The notes: generated by a model from the sequence alone, not told the origin. DNA of 64,000 nt from Rhizobium bangladeshense (GCF_017357245.1 NZ_CP071613.1:372001-436000), one strand, 5' to 3'; shown: positions 52,803 to 62,141, counted from the first letter of the stretch. Numbers and translations: made by a program.

Positions 52803-55097
52803 ATGGACACAAAATTCATTGGGAAGAAATCGGCGGCAGCCGGCGGCTGGGGCGCTCTGAAAAGCTGCGGCAAGCAATTGCTGCAAAGCGGCATGCCCAT
52901 CTCCGGGGCGCGGGCGATGCTGAAGGCGAACCAGCCGGACGGCTTCGATTGCCCGGGCTGCGCCTGGGGCGATCCGGAACACGGATCTTCGTTCGAATTT
53001 TGTGAAAACGGCGTGAAGGCCGTCGCCTGGGAGGCCACGGAAAAGCGGGCGACCCCTGCCTTCTTCGCGGCGAGGACGGTCTCCGAGCTTCGCAAGTTGT
53101 CGGATTACGAACTGGAACTCAATGGCCGCCTCACCCATCCGATGCGTTACGATGCTGCGAGCGACCGTTACCTGCCGGTGGCGTGGGAGGATGCTTTTGC
53201 CGAGATCGGCAGCATTTTGAAGGGCCTCGATAATCCCAATCGGGCGGAGTTCTACACGTCCGGCCGCGCCAGCAACGAGGCTGCCTTCCTCTATCAGTTG
53301 TTCGTGCGGATCTACGGCACCAATAATTTTCCCGATTGCTCCAACATGTGCCACGAGGCGAGCGGCATCGGCATGCGTCAGGCGATCGGTGTCGGCAAGG
53401 GCACTGTGCTGCTGGAGGATTTCGAAGAGGCCGACGCGATCTTCGTGATCGGGCAGAACCCCGGTACCAACCATCCGCGAATGCTTGGCGACCTGCGCCG
53501 GGCGGCAATGCGCGGGGCGCGAATCGTCGTCCTCAATCCCTTCCGCGAGCGCGGACTGGAGCGCTTCTCCGATCCGCAGGACAAGATCGAGATGCTGCGT
53601 GGCGGCTCGACCGACATTGCCAGTCTTTATCTGCAACCGCAGCTCGGCGGCGACATGGCTGCTGTGCGTGGAATGGCAAAGGCGGTGCTGGCCGCGGAAG
53701 ACGCTGCGGTTGCGGCCGGTCTGCAGCCGGTTCTCGACCATGCGTTCCTGGCCGAACATTGCACGGGTTTTGCAGAATACCGGGCAGCGGTCGAGGCGAC
53801 GGCCTGGGCTGACATCGAAGACCAATCGGGACTGAGCCGACGGGACATCGAACAGGCGGCCGATGTCTATATCAGGGCCGAACGGGTCATCTGCACCTGG
53901 GCGATGGGTGTGACCCAGCACCTGCATTCGGTGGCGACGATCCGGGAGATCGCCAACTTCATGTTCCTGCGCGGCAATATTGGCAAGCCTGGCGCCGGCC
54001 TTTGCCCGGTTCGCGGTCATTCCAACGTGCAAGGCGACCGAACCGTCGGCATCAACGAAAAACCGTCCGAGAATTTCCTCTATGCGCTGGAGAAGCATTT
54101 CCGCTTCTCCGTGCCTCGTGACCATGGCCACAATGTCCTCGCGGCGATCGGGGCGATGCTCGACGGCTCGGCCGAGGCCTTCATCGGGCTTGGCGGCAAT
54201 TTTGCCCGCGCCACGCCTGACAGCGCGCTGGTCGAGAAAGCGCTTCGGCGGTTGAAGCTGACGGTGCATATCGCCACCAAACCCAATCATTCGCATCTGA
54301 TGCCCGGCGAGGCGTCCTTCATTCTGCCTTGCCTCGGCCGCACCGAGATGGATCTGAATTCTGCCGGCAATTCCCAACTCGTCAGCGTCGAAGATTCGAT
54401 GAGCATGGTGCATGGTTCCGCCGGCATCAACCGCCCGGCCTCGCCGCATCTCCTCTCTGAGGTCGCCATCATTGCCGGCCTTGCGCAGGCGACGGTTGGC
54501 TCCTCCGTGGTCGACTGGGCAGAGCTTGCCGACGATTACGACCGTATCCGCGATCATATCGAGGCGACCATTCCAGGCTTTGAAAATTACAATGCGCGTC
54601 TGCGCAAGCCGCGCGGATTCCATCTGCGCAACGCGGCTGCCCATCGGGAGTGGGAGACGCCGGCGGGCAGGGCGTCATTCTCCTTCCAGCCGCTTCCAGA
54701 GGAGACGGTGCACCAGCGTGCCCGAAGGGGCGAGGGGCGTTTCGCCCTGCAGACGTTCCGGTCGCACGATCAATACAATACGACGGTCTATGGTCTGGAT
54801 GACCGATATCGCGGTGTCTACGGAGAGCGGCAGGTCATCTTCATTCATCCGGCGGATCTGAAGGCGATGAATGCCGAAGCCGGTGACTGCGTCGACGTGA
54901 TCGGCGAGCACGACGACGGCATCGAGCGCGTCGCGCGGGATTTCCGCTTCGTGCCCTATGACATTCCGCGGGGCAGCATTGCCGGTTATTACCCGGAATT
55001 GAACGTGCTCGTGCCGCTCGGCAGCGCCGGCGAGGAAAGCGATACGCCGACCTCGAAATCGATCATGGTTTCCTTACGCAGACGAGACGCCGCGTGA
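52803..55097 (+). CDS. FdhF/YdeP-family molybdopterin oxidoreductase
   Basis: A 764-residue bis-MGD molybdoenzyme of the YdeP group. Landmarks: FDCPGCAWGDP (only C50 and C53 near the N-terminus, too few for the usual four-cysteine [4Fe-4S] site), DCSNMCHEASGIGM, GQNPGTNHPRML, and FLRGNIGKPGAGLCPVRGHSNVQGD (quoted for position, residues about 385-405). The C-terminal TFRSHDQYNTTVYG belongs to the molybdopterin-dinucleotide domain. E. coli YdeP is linked to acid resistance; the reaction is unknown. Stop and next start overlap as GTGA. Confidence 0.9.
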   Translation: MDTKFIGKKSAAAGGWGALKSCGKQLLQSGMPISGARAMLKANQPDGFDCPGCAWGDPEHGSSFEFCENGVKAVAWEATEKRATPAFFAARTVSELRKLSDYELELNGRLTHPMRYDAASDRYLPVAWEDAFAEIGSILKGLDNPNRAEFYTSGRASNEAAFLYQLFVRIYGTNNFPDCSNMCHEASGIGMRQAIGVGKGTVLLEDFEEADAIFVIGQNPGTNHPRMLGDLRRAAMRGARIVVLNPFRERGLERFSDPQDKIEMLRGGSTDIASLYLQPQLGGDMAAVRGMAKAVLAAEDAAVAAGLQPVLDHAFLAEHCTGFAEYRAAVEATAWADIEDQSGLSRRDIEQAADVYIRAERVICTWAMGVTQHLHSVATIREIANFMFLRGNIGKPGAGLCPVRGHSNVQGDRTVGINEKPSENFLYALEKHFRFSVPRDHGHNVLAAIGAMLDGSAEAFIGLGGNFARATPDSALVEKALRRLKLTVHIATKPNHSHLMPGEASFILPCLGRTEMDLNSAGNSQLVSVEDSMSMVHGSAGINRPASPHLLSEVAIIAGLAQATVGSSVVDWAELADDYDRIRDHIEATIPGFENYNARLRKPRGFHLRNAAAHREWETPAGRASFSFQPLPEETVHQRARRGEGRFALQTFRSHDQYNTTVYGLDDRYRGVYGERQVIFIHPADLKAMNAEAGDCVDVIGEHDDGIERVARDFRFVPYDIPRGSIAGYYPELNVLVPLGSAGEESDTPTSKSIMVSLRRRDAA

Positions 55098-55369
55098 GGA
55101 AAGAGCCTTCCGGCGCCGACAGGTTTCTTGGCCTTGTCGCTTCGGCGCAAGACAGGGACAGCGAACTGACCTCCATACAGGCCGGTCTGCTCGTTGCTGC
55201 CGAGCTCGGGATCGCATTCGACAGCCGCACCTTTGCGCGCATGCTGGGGATCGCGCATGCCCTTGTGTTGCGGGAACTCAGCGCCCTGACAGTTCGGGAT
55301 GATAAGCTTGAAATCGTCAGACGGGATCCGCGGACCATGCGCGTGCACTACAGGCTGGCCGCGCTCTAA
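55094..55369 (+). CDS. Small conserved protein coupled to ydeP homologue
   Basis: A 91-residue protein starting at a GTG that overlaps the upstream stop by four bases, so translation is coupled. The middle, TSIQAGLLVAAELGIAFDSRTFARMLGIAHALVLRELSAL (landmarks at residues 26-65), has the helix pattern of a winged HTH, and the tail VRRDPRTMRVHYRLAA could be the wing. No family name recognised. Tight coupling suggests a chaperone or regulator for the molybdoenzyme. Confidence 0.65.
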   Translation: MRKEPSGADRFLGLVASAQDRDSELTSIQAGLLVAAELGIAFDSRTFARMLGIAHALVLRELSALTVRDDKLEIVRRDPRTMRVHYRLAAL

Positions 55370-55425
55370 AACACAGAGGGCGCAAAGAGCGAAAGGGGAA
55401 GATCGCGAGGCGCGTCAGATGCTGG

Positions 55426-56424
55426 TTACCCGCGGCTCGCGCGCTTTCTCGTCTCGGACGGGTATTCGCCATATGTTGTCTTGTAGACCGCTGAAAAGCG
55501 GCCGAAATGAAAGAAACCCCATTTCAGACAGATGGCCTTCATCGTCTTCGTGCACTCGGGATCGAGCAGATCGCGGCGCGCCGCACGCAGACGAAGCGTC
55601 AGCAGGTAGGCGGCGGGGGATGTCCCCTTGAACGCTCGGAAACCGGTTTCGAGTGCTCTGCTGGAGACGCCGGCCGCTTCGGCCACCTTTGGCATGGTGA
55701 TCGGCTTATCGATATTGGCCTGCATGAATTCGATCGCCCTGCGCACATGTCTCGGCGCAATCAGGGCCGGCCCCTTTTCCAGGAAATGCGACAGCCGGTG
55801 CGGCACCATACGCACGACAAGTTCGGCCAGCGCCTGCGTCATATGCGCCATGGCGATCGGGGACTGCAGCAAAGGGCCGTCGTCGCGCATCCCTGATATG
55901 ATCGTTTCCGTGAGGTTGCCTATCGTACGGCCCGCCGGCGACGACAGATCCAGTTCCGGCAAAAGGTCGAGCGAGCCGCTGAACGGCATTTCGAAAGTCT
56001 GACCGATGGTCTGGAGGATAACGGGCCAGTTGATCAGCAGTTCGTCGATGACGTTGCCTTCCCCATGCATGAGAACGCTGTCGGGTTCGAAATTGTTGTA
56101 GAGAAGCAGTTTGCCTTGGCCGGCCTCGGCCTTGCGCGCGCCATAAGTGACTCCCATGCCGCCGCGACGCGGCACGACGAGCGACAGATACTCCGCCGTG
56201 CTGACAGTCGGCTCGATGTTGAATTGGAACTCCGCCTCGTGATAGCCCGTCAGCAGGACGGCACTCTCCGCCACTGAAAAATTCAATCCCCAATGGAAGT
56301 CCTTCGCGCGGCCGACCGGCTCGGCATCAAACGCCCCGAAAGCGCCGCCGAGAGTTTCCACCATGTTGTCGAAGGACGAACCATGGAATCGGAAGGAGAA
56401 TGGCTGGGCGCTGTTTTCCGTCAT
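55426..56424 (-). CDS. AraC-family regulator
   Basis: A 332-residue AraC regulator paralogous to the one at 36867-37886. It has an N-terminal AraC-binding-like sensing domain and a C-terminal HTH with PRHVRRAIEFMQANI, MPKVAEAAGVSSRALETGF and LKWGFFHFGRFSAVYKTTYG. GAGGGACAGC precedes the ATG at 56424; a longer frame to 56463 adds 13 residues. It converges with the ydeP operon. Target unknown. Confidence 0.85.
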   Translation of the reverse strand: MTENSAQPFSFRFHGSSFDNMVETLGGAFGAFDAEPVGRAKDFHWGLNFSVAESAVLLTGYHEAEFQFNIEPTVSTAEYLSLVVPRRGGMGVTYGARKAEAGQGKLLLYNNFEPDSVLMHGEGNVIDELLINWPVILQTIGQTFEMPFSGSLDLLPELDLSSPAGRTIGNLTETIISGMRDDGPLLQSPIAMAHMTQALAELVVRMVPHRLSHFLEKGPALIAPRHVRRAIEFMQANIDKPITMPKVAEAAGVSSRALETGFRAFKGTSPAAYLLTLRLRAARRDLLDPECTKTMKAICLKWGFFHFGRFSAVYKTTYGEYPSETRKRASRG

Positions 56425-56599
56425 GCTGTCCCTCGCTATTTCCGCTGGCGGCGGATAAGGCATGACGCCCCGCCGGCATCGCCATCAGATGAGTGCGTCC
56501 TTCTTTTTGGGTTGGGCGTCGGCGATTCATCTTTCTTCTCGCGCCTTTCAGGACCCGATGAAGGGCAGGATGAACGAGGCTTGGCTGTATATTAGCGAA

Positions 56600-57229
56600 T
56601 AAGAGGCCAAGGCGCATTAAGCGTCAGCGAAACGGGCAGGTTTCAGGTGATGCGGGTGTCGGCATCGCTGGTTGGAGCAAGCAGGTTCAGGCCGAGCCAC
56701 AGTGTGGCCTATGAACTGGCGGATCTTGGCCGGCAGGAACTGACAGAAGCGGCAGCACTCGGCAAGGTCGCGGAGCCGCCGCTTTGATGGTAGTCCGGTG
56801 ATGAAACGTTGAGCCAGCGTGGGCAAATGGCGCGTTCGGGTGCGCTAGCCAAAAGTCGCCTGCCGAAGGTTCTAAAGTGGACCGCTCGAGATAGCCTTCG
56901 GCAGGCTGACAGGCAGTTGGCATACGCACGGGATGGGGTGCGTATGGATGTAATCCCCTTCCACCATTTTGGGGTGAGTGATGGAGGGGGCTTCCGGACC
57001 GTAGCCATCATGGCTCCGATCGGGTCTACTTTAGTATTCCGTAGCGATGGAGCAATTGTCGGGCGCCGATATTGTCGGCCAATCGGCTTTTCGTGACGCA
57101 GTCTGGACTAGTCCTGCGCAAAACGTATAGGCTTGGCGCTATCTGCCCTTCTTTTTAAGGCACGGGATCAAAGCTCCAATCCGAGTCGCCGGCCGGAAAT
57201 GAGGGACCACGCTGTCGTCACCGGGACGA
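56600..57229. other. Gene-poor stretch with two hairpins
   Basis: No convincing gene. Minus-strand frames here (for example 56617-56826) lack ribosome sites and known motifs. The main structure is the pair of inverted repeats at 56858-56946, listed separately. Confidence 0.5.
56858..56946. repeat. Two adjacent perfect inverted repeats
   Basis: First: GCCTGCCGAAGG at 56858-56869 pairs perfectly with CCTTCGGCAGGC at 56895-56906 (12-base arms, 25-base loop). Second: CATACGCAC at 56921-56929 pairs with GTGCGTATG at 56938-56946 (9-base arms, 8-base loop). Neither is followed by a T tract, so a simple terminator is unlikely. Confidence 0.7.
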
Positions 57230-57446
57230 AAAATTCGGTGGGTCAGTATGGCGGCGAAATGGGCCGGCATCGACTCAGACCACGATCATCCCGGCGCCGC
57301 CGATGGCGCGTCGGCGTGACGTGTTCGTCACCCGGCACGCCGTTCTTGGCCAAGTTTGTGCTATGCGCTCCGAAGACGATCCTGTTGCCCAAGCTGCGCC
57401 CGCGCACACTGACGAGCGAAATCAGACGCGGAAAAAGCTTCGACAT
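57230..57446 (-). pseudogene. Truncated NADH:flavin oxidoreductase (Old Yellow Enzyme/TMADH-like) N-terminus
   Basis: The minus strand has GAGGGACCACC, an ATG and then KLFPRLISLVSVRGRSLGNR with IVFGAHSTNLAKNGVPGDEHV, clearly the start of a trimethylamine-dehydrogenase-like flavin oxidoreductase. It continues after a small deletion and frame change as AIGGAGMIVV and then a stop, with nothing recognisable beyond. It lies 94 bases after ProV on the same strand, so it was probably the last gene of that operon. Confidence 0.6.
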
Positions 57447-57540
57447 GGTGGTCCCTCAGGCAGTCGGCTTGCCCGTTGCAGTGCGTGGTGACGTGCCGAC
57501 CGTCATTGTCGCCGGGCAACCGAGAGGCGTACGTGGACCT

Positions 57541-58620
57541 TCAGAGCGCGACCGAAAGGGCGCTGTCGCGCTGGGGAGCCACCTCCTGCGAGTTCACCAT
57601 TGCGCCGGCGAGCTGGCGGAAGGTAACAAGCCCCAATGTTTCCCCCGACGGGGAAACCACCCTGGCATTATCGTCCGGCGTCGAAGCCAGCATCCGGACG
57701 GCCTCTTCGACCGTCGTGCCCGCTGCGATCGTCAACCCGCCCGCTGCCGCGGCGGAGTGCAGAGGTGTCATGATGGCTTCGACATGAACGACCCGGCCTC
57801 GGTTAACCTCCTTGACGAAGTTGGCGATGTAGTCGTCCGCAGGGCGCAGCACGATGTCCTGGCTGGTGCCCTGCTGGATGACTTCGCCGTCGCGCAGGAT
57901 TGCAATCTGGTCGCCCAGGCGCAAAGCTTCGTCGAGATCGTGGGTTATGAAGACGATGGTCTTCTTGATCTCCTTCTGAATGTCGAGAAGGACCGTCTGC
58001 ATGTCCGTGCGGATCAAGGGGTCCAGAGCCGAATAGGCTTCGTCCATCAATAGAACCGGGGCGTCGTTGGAGAGCGCCCGCGCCAGGCCGACGCGCTGCT
58101 GCATGCCGCCGGAAAGCTGGTTGGGATATCTCTGCTCGAACCCTTTCAGGCCAACCCGCTCCAGCCAGCGCATGGCGACGTCGACCGCTTTTGCCCGCTC
58201 CATGCCCTGCACTTCAAGGCCGAACATGGTGTTGTCGAGAACGTTGCGATGCGGCAGAAGCGCGAACTTCTGAAACACCATGGCGGTCTGCTGCCGGCGG
58301 AATGTCCGCAATTCGGTCTCGTTCATCTTGACGACATCGACGCCGTCGACCAGCACTTCGCCGGCGGTTGGATCGATCAGCCGGTTGATGTGCCTGATGA
58401 GGGTCGACTTGCCCGATCCGGAAAGGCCCATGATGACCTGGATGCGGCCGGAGGGGATCTCGATATTGATATCCCGCAAGCCCAGCACATGACCGTACTT
58501 TTCGTTGAGTTCGGCTTTCGTCAGGCCTTTCTGCACCGCTCCGACATGGGCGGCCGGGTTGGGGCCGAAGATCTTGTAGAGATTGCGGATCTTGATGCCG
58601 CCGAAACGATGCTCAGCCAT
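57541..58620 (-). CDS. Glycine betaine/proline betaine ABC transporter ATPase (ProV type)
   Basis: ATPase of 359 residues. Walker A is GLSGSGKSTLI, the signature is LSGGMQQRVGLARAL, and Walker B is APVLLMDEAYSALDPLI. The FGPNPAAHVG region before Walker A and C-terminal CBS-like half (VEAIMTPLHS to VSPSGETLGLVTFRQLAG) mark the ProV/OpuAA group rather than a simple amino acid ATPase. The start ATG at 58620 overlaps the ProW stop by 8 bases; upstream frame to 58704 is not used. It works with the permease and binding protein encoded upstream. Confidence 0.93.
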   Translation of the reverse strand: MAEHRFGGIKIRNLYKIFGPNPAAHVGAVQKGLTKAELNEKYGHVLGLRDINIEIPSGRIQVIMGLSGSGKSTLIRHINRLIDPTAGEVLVDGVDVVKMNETELRTFRRQQTAMVFQKFALLPHRNVLDNTMFGLEVQGMERAKAVDVAMRWLERVGLKGFEQRYPNQLSGGMQQRVGLARALSNDAPVLLMDEAYSALDPLIRTDMQTVLLDIQKEIKKTIVFITHDLDEALRLGDQIAILRDGEVIQQGTSQDIVLRPADDYIANFVKEVNRGRVVHVEAIMTPLHSAAAAGGLTIAAGTTVEEAVRMLASTPDDNARVVSPSGETLGLVTFRQLAGAMVNSQEVAPQRDSALSVAL

Positions 58621-59500
58621 GGACAGTCTCCCGATGCTTCTGGAGCCTCTTGCCATATGCCTGGCTGACCCGGTCGAAGATGATGGCGATGCCGACGATG
58701 GCAAGCCCGTTGAAAATGCCCAGCGTGAAGTACTGGTTGGCGATCGCTTTCAGCACCGGCTGGCCAAGACCCTGGACGCCGATCATCGAAGCGATGACCA
58801 CCATGGCGAGCGCCATCATGATCGTCTGGTTGATGCCGGCCATGATGGTGGGAAGCGCCAGCGGCAGCTGGACCTTGAAGAGCTTCTGCGATCGCGACGT
58901 CCCAAAGGCATCGGCAGCTTCGAGCACATCCTTGTCGACCAGACGGATCCCGAGATCGGTGAGCCGGATCATCGGCGGAATGGCGTAGATGACGACGGCG
59001 ATCAGGCCTGGCACCTTGCCGATACCCAAGAGCATGACGACAGGAATGAGATAGACGAAGCTTGGCATCGTCTGCATGACGTCGAGGATCGGGTTGACGA
59101 CACGCTGCAGCCGGTCGGAGCGGGCCATCAGAATGCCGATGGGAATGCCGATGGCGATGGAGAGCACTGTGCAGACAAAGATCATCGAGACCGTCCGCAT
59201 GGTATCGTCCCACATATCGAAATAGCCGATCAGCAGCAGAGTAACCAGACAGCCGAGAACGATCTTCAGGCTGCGGCTCGCAAACCAGGCAATGACGAGG
59301 ATGATCAAGGTGATGATCGGCCACGGCGTCTGTGTCATGAAGCGCTCAGCGGCGATGAGGAAATGCTGAAGCGGAACGAAGAGGTTTTCGATGCTCTCGC
59401 CATAGCTGCGCGTGAAGGCACGAAAACCGTCGTCGATCGCTTTCTTCAGATTTCGAAGCGCGTCGTCGTTCATGTGCGGGAATTTATAAAACCATTCCAT
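58613..59500 (-). CDS. Glycine betaine/proline betaine ABC permease (ProW type)
   Basis: Inner-membrane permease of 295 residues. After a polar N-terminal segment (EWFYKFPHMNDDALRNLKKA) there are about seven hydrophobic helices and the permease loop EAADAFGTSRSQKLFKVQLPL, which contacts the ATPase. The ATG at 59500 follows AAGGGGATCCGA; a frame to 59521 adds seven residues. Middle gene of the ProX-ProW-ProV operon. Confidence 0.92.
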   Translation of the reverse strand: MEWFYKFPHMNDDALRNLKKAIDDGFRAFTRSYGESIENLFVPLQHFLIAAERFMTQTPWPIITLIILVIAWFASRSLKIVLGCLVTLLLIGYFDMWDDTMRTVSMIFVCTVLSIAIGIPIGILMARSDRLQRVVNPILDVMQTMPSFVYLIPVVMLLGIGKVPGLIAVVIYAIPPMIRLTDLGIRLVDKDVLEAADAFGTSRSQKLFKVQLPLALPTIMAGINQTIMMALAMVVIASMIGVQGLGQPVLKAIANQYFTLGIFNGLAIVGIAIIFDRVSQAYGKRLQKHRETVHG

Positions 59501-59594
59501 TCGGATCCCCTTTTTCTTCAAAGAGCCGTGGCAGTCTTTTTGATTTTATCGGCAGCGAGAGGCGGTGCGCTCTCGCGCACCGCGGTAGTCAATG

Positions 59595-60596
59595 TTAGAG
59601 CGCAGCTTCGATCTTCTTGGCCGCCTCGGGCGAGACCCACTTGGTCCAGATGTCCTTGTTTTCTTCAAGGAAGTGCTTGGCGCCGTCTTCGCCGGTCGCC
59701 TGATTGTCAGTCATCCATGCCATCAGCTTGTTGACCGTTTCGTTGGACCAGGAGCGTTTCGCCAGATAGTCCATGACTTCGGGGCCGGCCTTCTCCGAGA
59801 AGGGCTTGGCGACCAGGGTCACGATCTTGTCGACCGGCCATGCATTCGGCTTCGGATCAGGGCAATCGGCGACGGTGTTGCAACGCTTCCATTCGGCAGC
59901 GTCGTTCGGCACGCCGGCTTCGAGCTTGACCATCTCATACTTGCCGAGTAGTGCCGTCGGAGCCCAGTAATAACCGACCCAGCCTTCCTTGCGTTCGTAG
60001 GCTTTGGAGATCGAACCATCGAGCCCAGCGGCCGAACCGGTATCGACGAGGGTAAAGCCCGCCTTCTCTGCCTCAAACGCCTTGAAGAGCTGCGTGGTCA
60101 CCACGGTGCCGCCCCAGCCCTGTGGCCCGTTGAAGATGGCGCCCTTCTTCGGATCTTCGGGATCGGGGAAGAGTTCCGGATGCTTCAGCACGTCGCCAAT
60201 GGTCTTGATGTCGGGATGGGCGTCGGCAAGATATTTGGGAATCCACCAGCCCTGCACGCCGCCGTCCGGCAGGGGCGAGCCGACCTGAACGATGCGGCCT
60301 TCATCCGTTCCCTTCTTGACCACGTCGGGCAGCAAGTCGATCCATGCTTCGGGCGCGATATCGGGCTGTCCCTTTTCGGCCATGGAGGTGATCGTCGGAA
60401 CAGTGTCGCCAACGGTGATATCGGCGCTGCAACCGTAACCTTCGTTCAAGATGAATTTGTCCAGGTTCGAGAGAACTTCGGCGCTCTGCCAGTTCATGCT
60501 GGCGATGGTGACGCTGCCGCATTCGGCGGCGCCGGCGAAGGACGCGCCGCCGATCAGGCCGAACGTCAAACATGTCGATGCAAGTAGTTTCTTCAT
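59595..60596 (-). CDS. Glycine betaine/proline betaine binding protein (ProX/OpuAC type)
   Basis: A 333-residue periplasmic binding protein of the OpuAC family. Signal peptide KKLLASTCLTFGLIGGASFAGA, then SVTIASMNWQSAEVLSNLDKF, QPDIAPEAWIDLLPDVV and GWVGYYWAPTALLGKYEMV. The aromatic residues in GWWIP and YYWAP would form the cation-binding cage for a quaternary ammonium ligand. Context of a ProC-like reductase and a demethylase suggests proline betaine rather than glycine betaine as substrate. It is 69 bases downstream of the ProC-like gene. Confidence 0.92.
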   Translation of the reverse strand: MKKLLASTCLTFGLIGGASFAGAAECGSVTIASMNWQSAEVLSNLDKFILNEGYGCSADITVGDTVPTITSMAEKGQPDIAPEAWIDLLPDVVKKGTDEGRIVQVGSPLPDGGVQGWWIPKYLADAHPDIKTIGDVLKHPELFPDPEDPKKGAIFNGPQGWGGTVVTTQLFKAFEAEKAGFTLVDTGSAAGLDGSISKAYERKEGWVGYYWAPTALLGKYEMVKLEAGVPNDAAEWKRCNTVADCPDPKPNAWPVDKIVTLVAKPFSEKAGPEVMDYLAKRSWSNETVNKLMAWMTDNQATGEDGAKHFLEENKDIWTKWVSPEAAKKIEAAL

Positions 60597-60664
60597 TCTC
60601 GTTCCCTCTATTTAGCGGCTGATCTGGCTAGGCGGGGTGCCGCAGTACCCGCCCTCGACGGTCG

Positions 60665-61459
60665 TCAGGAAGCAGCTCCCATACTCACCGATTTCTTGAA
60701 TGCTGATGATAATCCTTCTGCCACCGCCGCGTCGAACCCGGCGGTGCGCATGCCTTCGATGGCTGCCGCGGTGGTGCCGCGATAGTCGAGAAAGGTTTGA
60801 ACGACGTCGTCGGGACATTCGTTGCCGCGCTCTAGCAGCCGGCCGGCGCCTGATATCACCGTGTTGACGGCGCGGCGCGCAACCTCGGCCGGCAGGCCCC
60901 GGGCGACAGCGTCGCGCATCATGGCCGCGGCAAGCATTGCCGGGAATGCCGGCCCGGAGCCGGAAAGGCCCGTGAGATAATCGATGTCGCTTTCGCTTGC
61001 GACCTCGTCCTCAATTCCGCAGGTCTCGAAGATCGCCCGGACGACGGACCGGTCATCTCTCGTGACATCGTTCGCGCCGATCCAGGGTGTGTAGGATTTC
61101 CCCACTTCGGCAGCGGCATTCGGCAGCGCGCGGACAACGCGGCCGGTCTTGTGGCGCTCCGAAAGGGCTGCCAAGCGAATGCCGGCCATGACCGAAATCA
61201 CGAGCCTGCCGGAAGCATCCACCTCGAGCGGACGCCAGTCATCGGGGCGGACGGAGAGAAGGATCACATCCGAGCGATCGGCAAGCGCCTGGTTGTCGGT
61301 GGTCCAGAAGGAGTTCGGGAAACGTCGCGGCTGTTCGTTTCGATAGGAGAGGCCGAGATTTTCAGGATTCACCAGGCCGGAATCGAGGATCGATCCGGCA
61401 ATCGCCCCGCCGAGCCAGCCGCCGCCGCCTATAATACCAATCCTCAGGGAAACGCTCAT
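60665..61459 (-). CDS. Pyrroline-5-carboxylate reductase-like protein in the betaine operon
   Basis: A 264-residue ProC-family protein. Rossmann motif IGIIGGGGWLGGAIAGSIL, then VILLSVRPDDWRPLEV, GRVVRALPNAAAEVGKSYTPW, and GLSGSGPAFPAMLAAAMMRDA (the family's catalytic/NADP strip). AAGGAAACCCAG precedes the ATG at 61459, which follows the TetR gene stop by 11 bases. Normal ProC makes proline; inside a betaine catabolic operon this one might act on an N-methylated or alternative imine. Confidence 0.85.
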   Translation of the reverse strand: MSVSLRIGIIGGGGWLGGAIAGSILDSGLVNPENLGLSYRNEQPRRFPNSFWTTDNQALADRSDVILLSVRPDDWRPLEVDASGRLVISVMAGIRLAALSERHKTGRVVRALPNAAAEVGKSYTPWIGANDVTRDDRSVVRAIFETCGIEDEVASESDIDYLTGLSGSGPAFPAMLAAAMMRDAVARGLPAEVARRAVNTVISGAGRLLERGNECPDDVVQTFLDYRGTTAAAIEGMRTAGFDAAVAEGLSSAFKKSVSMGAAS

Positions 61460-61470
61460 CTGGGTTTCCT

Positions 61471-62100
61471 TCAACCGGGCCGATAGCCATGCCGGGCGAA
61501 GAAGCGATCAAGCTCCCTCTGCTGCGGCACTTCGCCCGTGTAGATCGCGATATATTCCGGAATCCGTTTCATGCGGACGGCGATATCCTCCTTCGACTGC
61601 ATGGAAATATAGCCGATCTGAACGAGATAAGTTGTCCGCGCTCTGACATCCGATGTCGTTTCTGGTACCCCGAACCGCATAAACATGCGTTTGAGCGCCT
61701 CCAACCGGATCTGATCGGCCTGCTGGACCTCGGCCAGAAGTTCGTCCGACTGCAGCGCCCAGCTGCGAACGGCAAACTCGAACTTGGCGTCGAAGAGATC
61801 GGTGTTCAACCAGCAATCGAAGACGTTGAGCATCGCTTCGGCCAGCGACTCCGCATAGGCTTCGGCCTGCTTGACGATATTGCCGGTGTTTTTCTCGCGC
61901 CACCGCGCCACCAGTGCGCTCAACAGTTCCTCCCGGTCCTTGAAGAACCAGTAGAAGCTCGTTCGCGAGAGATTGAGCTTCTTTGCGAGCGGCAGAATTT
62001 TCACAGAATCTACGCCGGATTCCAGCAGCGATTGGTAGGCTGCTTCCAGCCAACCTTCCTGTGATCCGCGCCAACCGGTGTCGTTTAGAGCCTGGTCCAT
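61471..62100 (-). CDS. TetR-family regulator
   Basis: A 209-residue repressor with the TetR HTH near the N-terminus (VKILPLAKKLNLSRTSFYWF with FKDREELLSALV) and an all-helical ligand domain. It is the first gene of an operon with the ProC-like and ProXWV genes and diverges from the flavin oxidoreductase gene. The 147-base gap between them holds two ATGTACAT octamers that are good operator candidates, so it likely controls both sides in response to a betaine or a breakdown product. Confidence 0.9.
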   Translation of the reverse strand: MDQALNDTGWRGSQEGWLEAAYQSLLESGVDSVKILPLAKKLNLSRTSFYWFFKDREELLSALVARWREKNTGNIVKQAEAYAESLAEAMLNVFDCWLNTDLFDAKFEFAVRSWALQSDELLAEVQQADQIRLEALKRMFMRFGVPETTSDVRARTTYLVQIGYISMQSKEDIAVRMKRIPEYIAIYTGEVPQQRELDRFFARHGYRPG

Positions 62101-62141
62101 AGACTATCCCCTATCAAATTATGGAGCGGCGTACAAGAAAA

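Noticed and set aside
52776..54644. 622-codon minus-strand open frame opposite the ydeP-type gene
   Set aside because: The plus strand carries unmistakable molybdoenzyme motifs; the antisense protein has the Arg/Gly/Ala-rich composition of a shadow frame.
56617..56826. Minus-strand frame that looked like a possible transposase scrap
   Set aside because: No DDE or other transposase motif, no terminal repeats fitted to it and no ribosome site; not enough to call a mobile element.
57133..58053. 306-codon plus-strand open frame over ProV and the flavoprotein remnant
   Set aside because: Crosses two unrelated minus-strand genes and has no motif; a chance frame.
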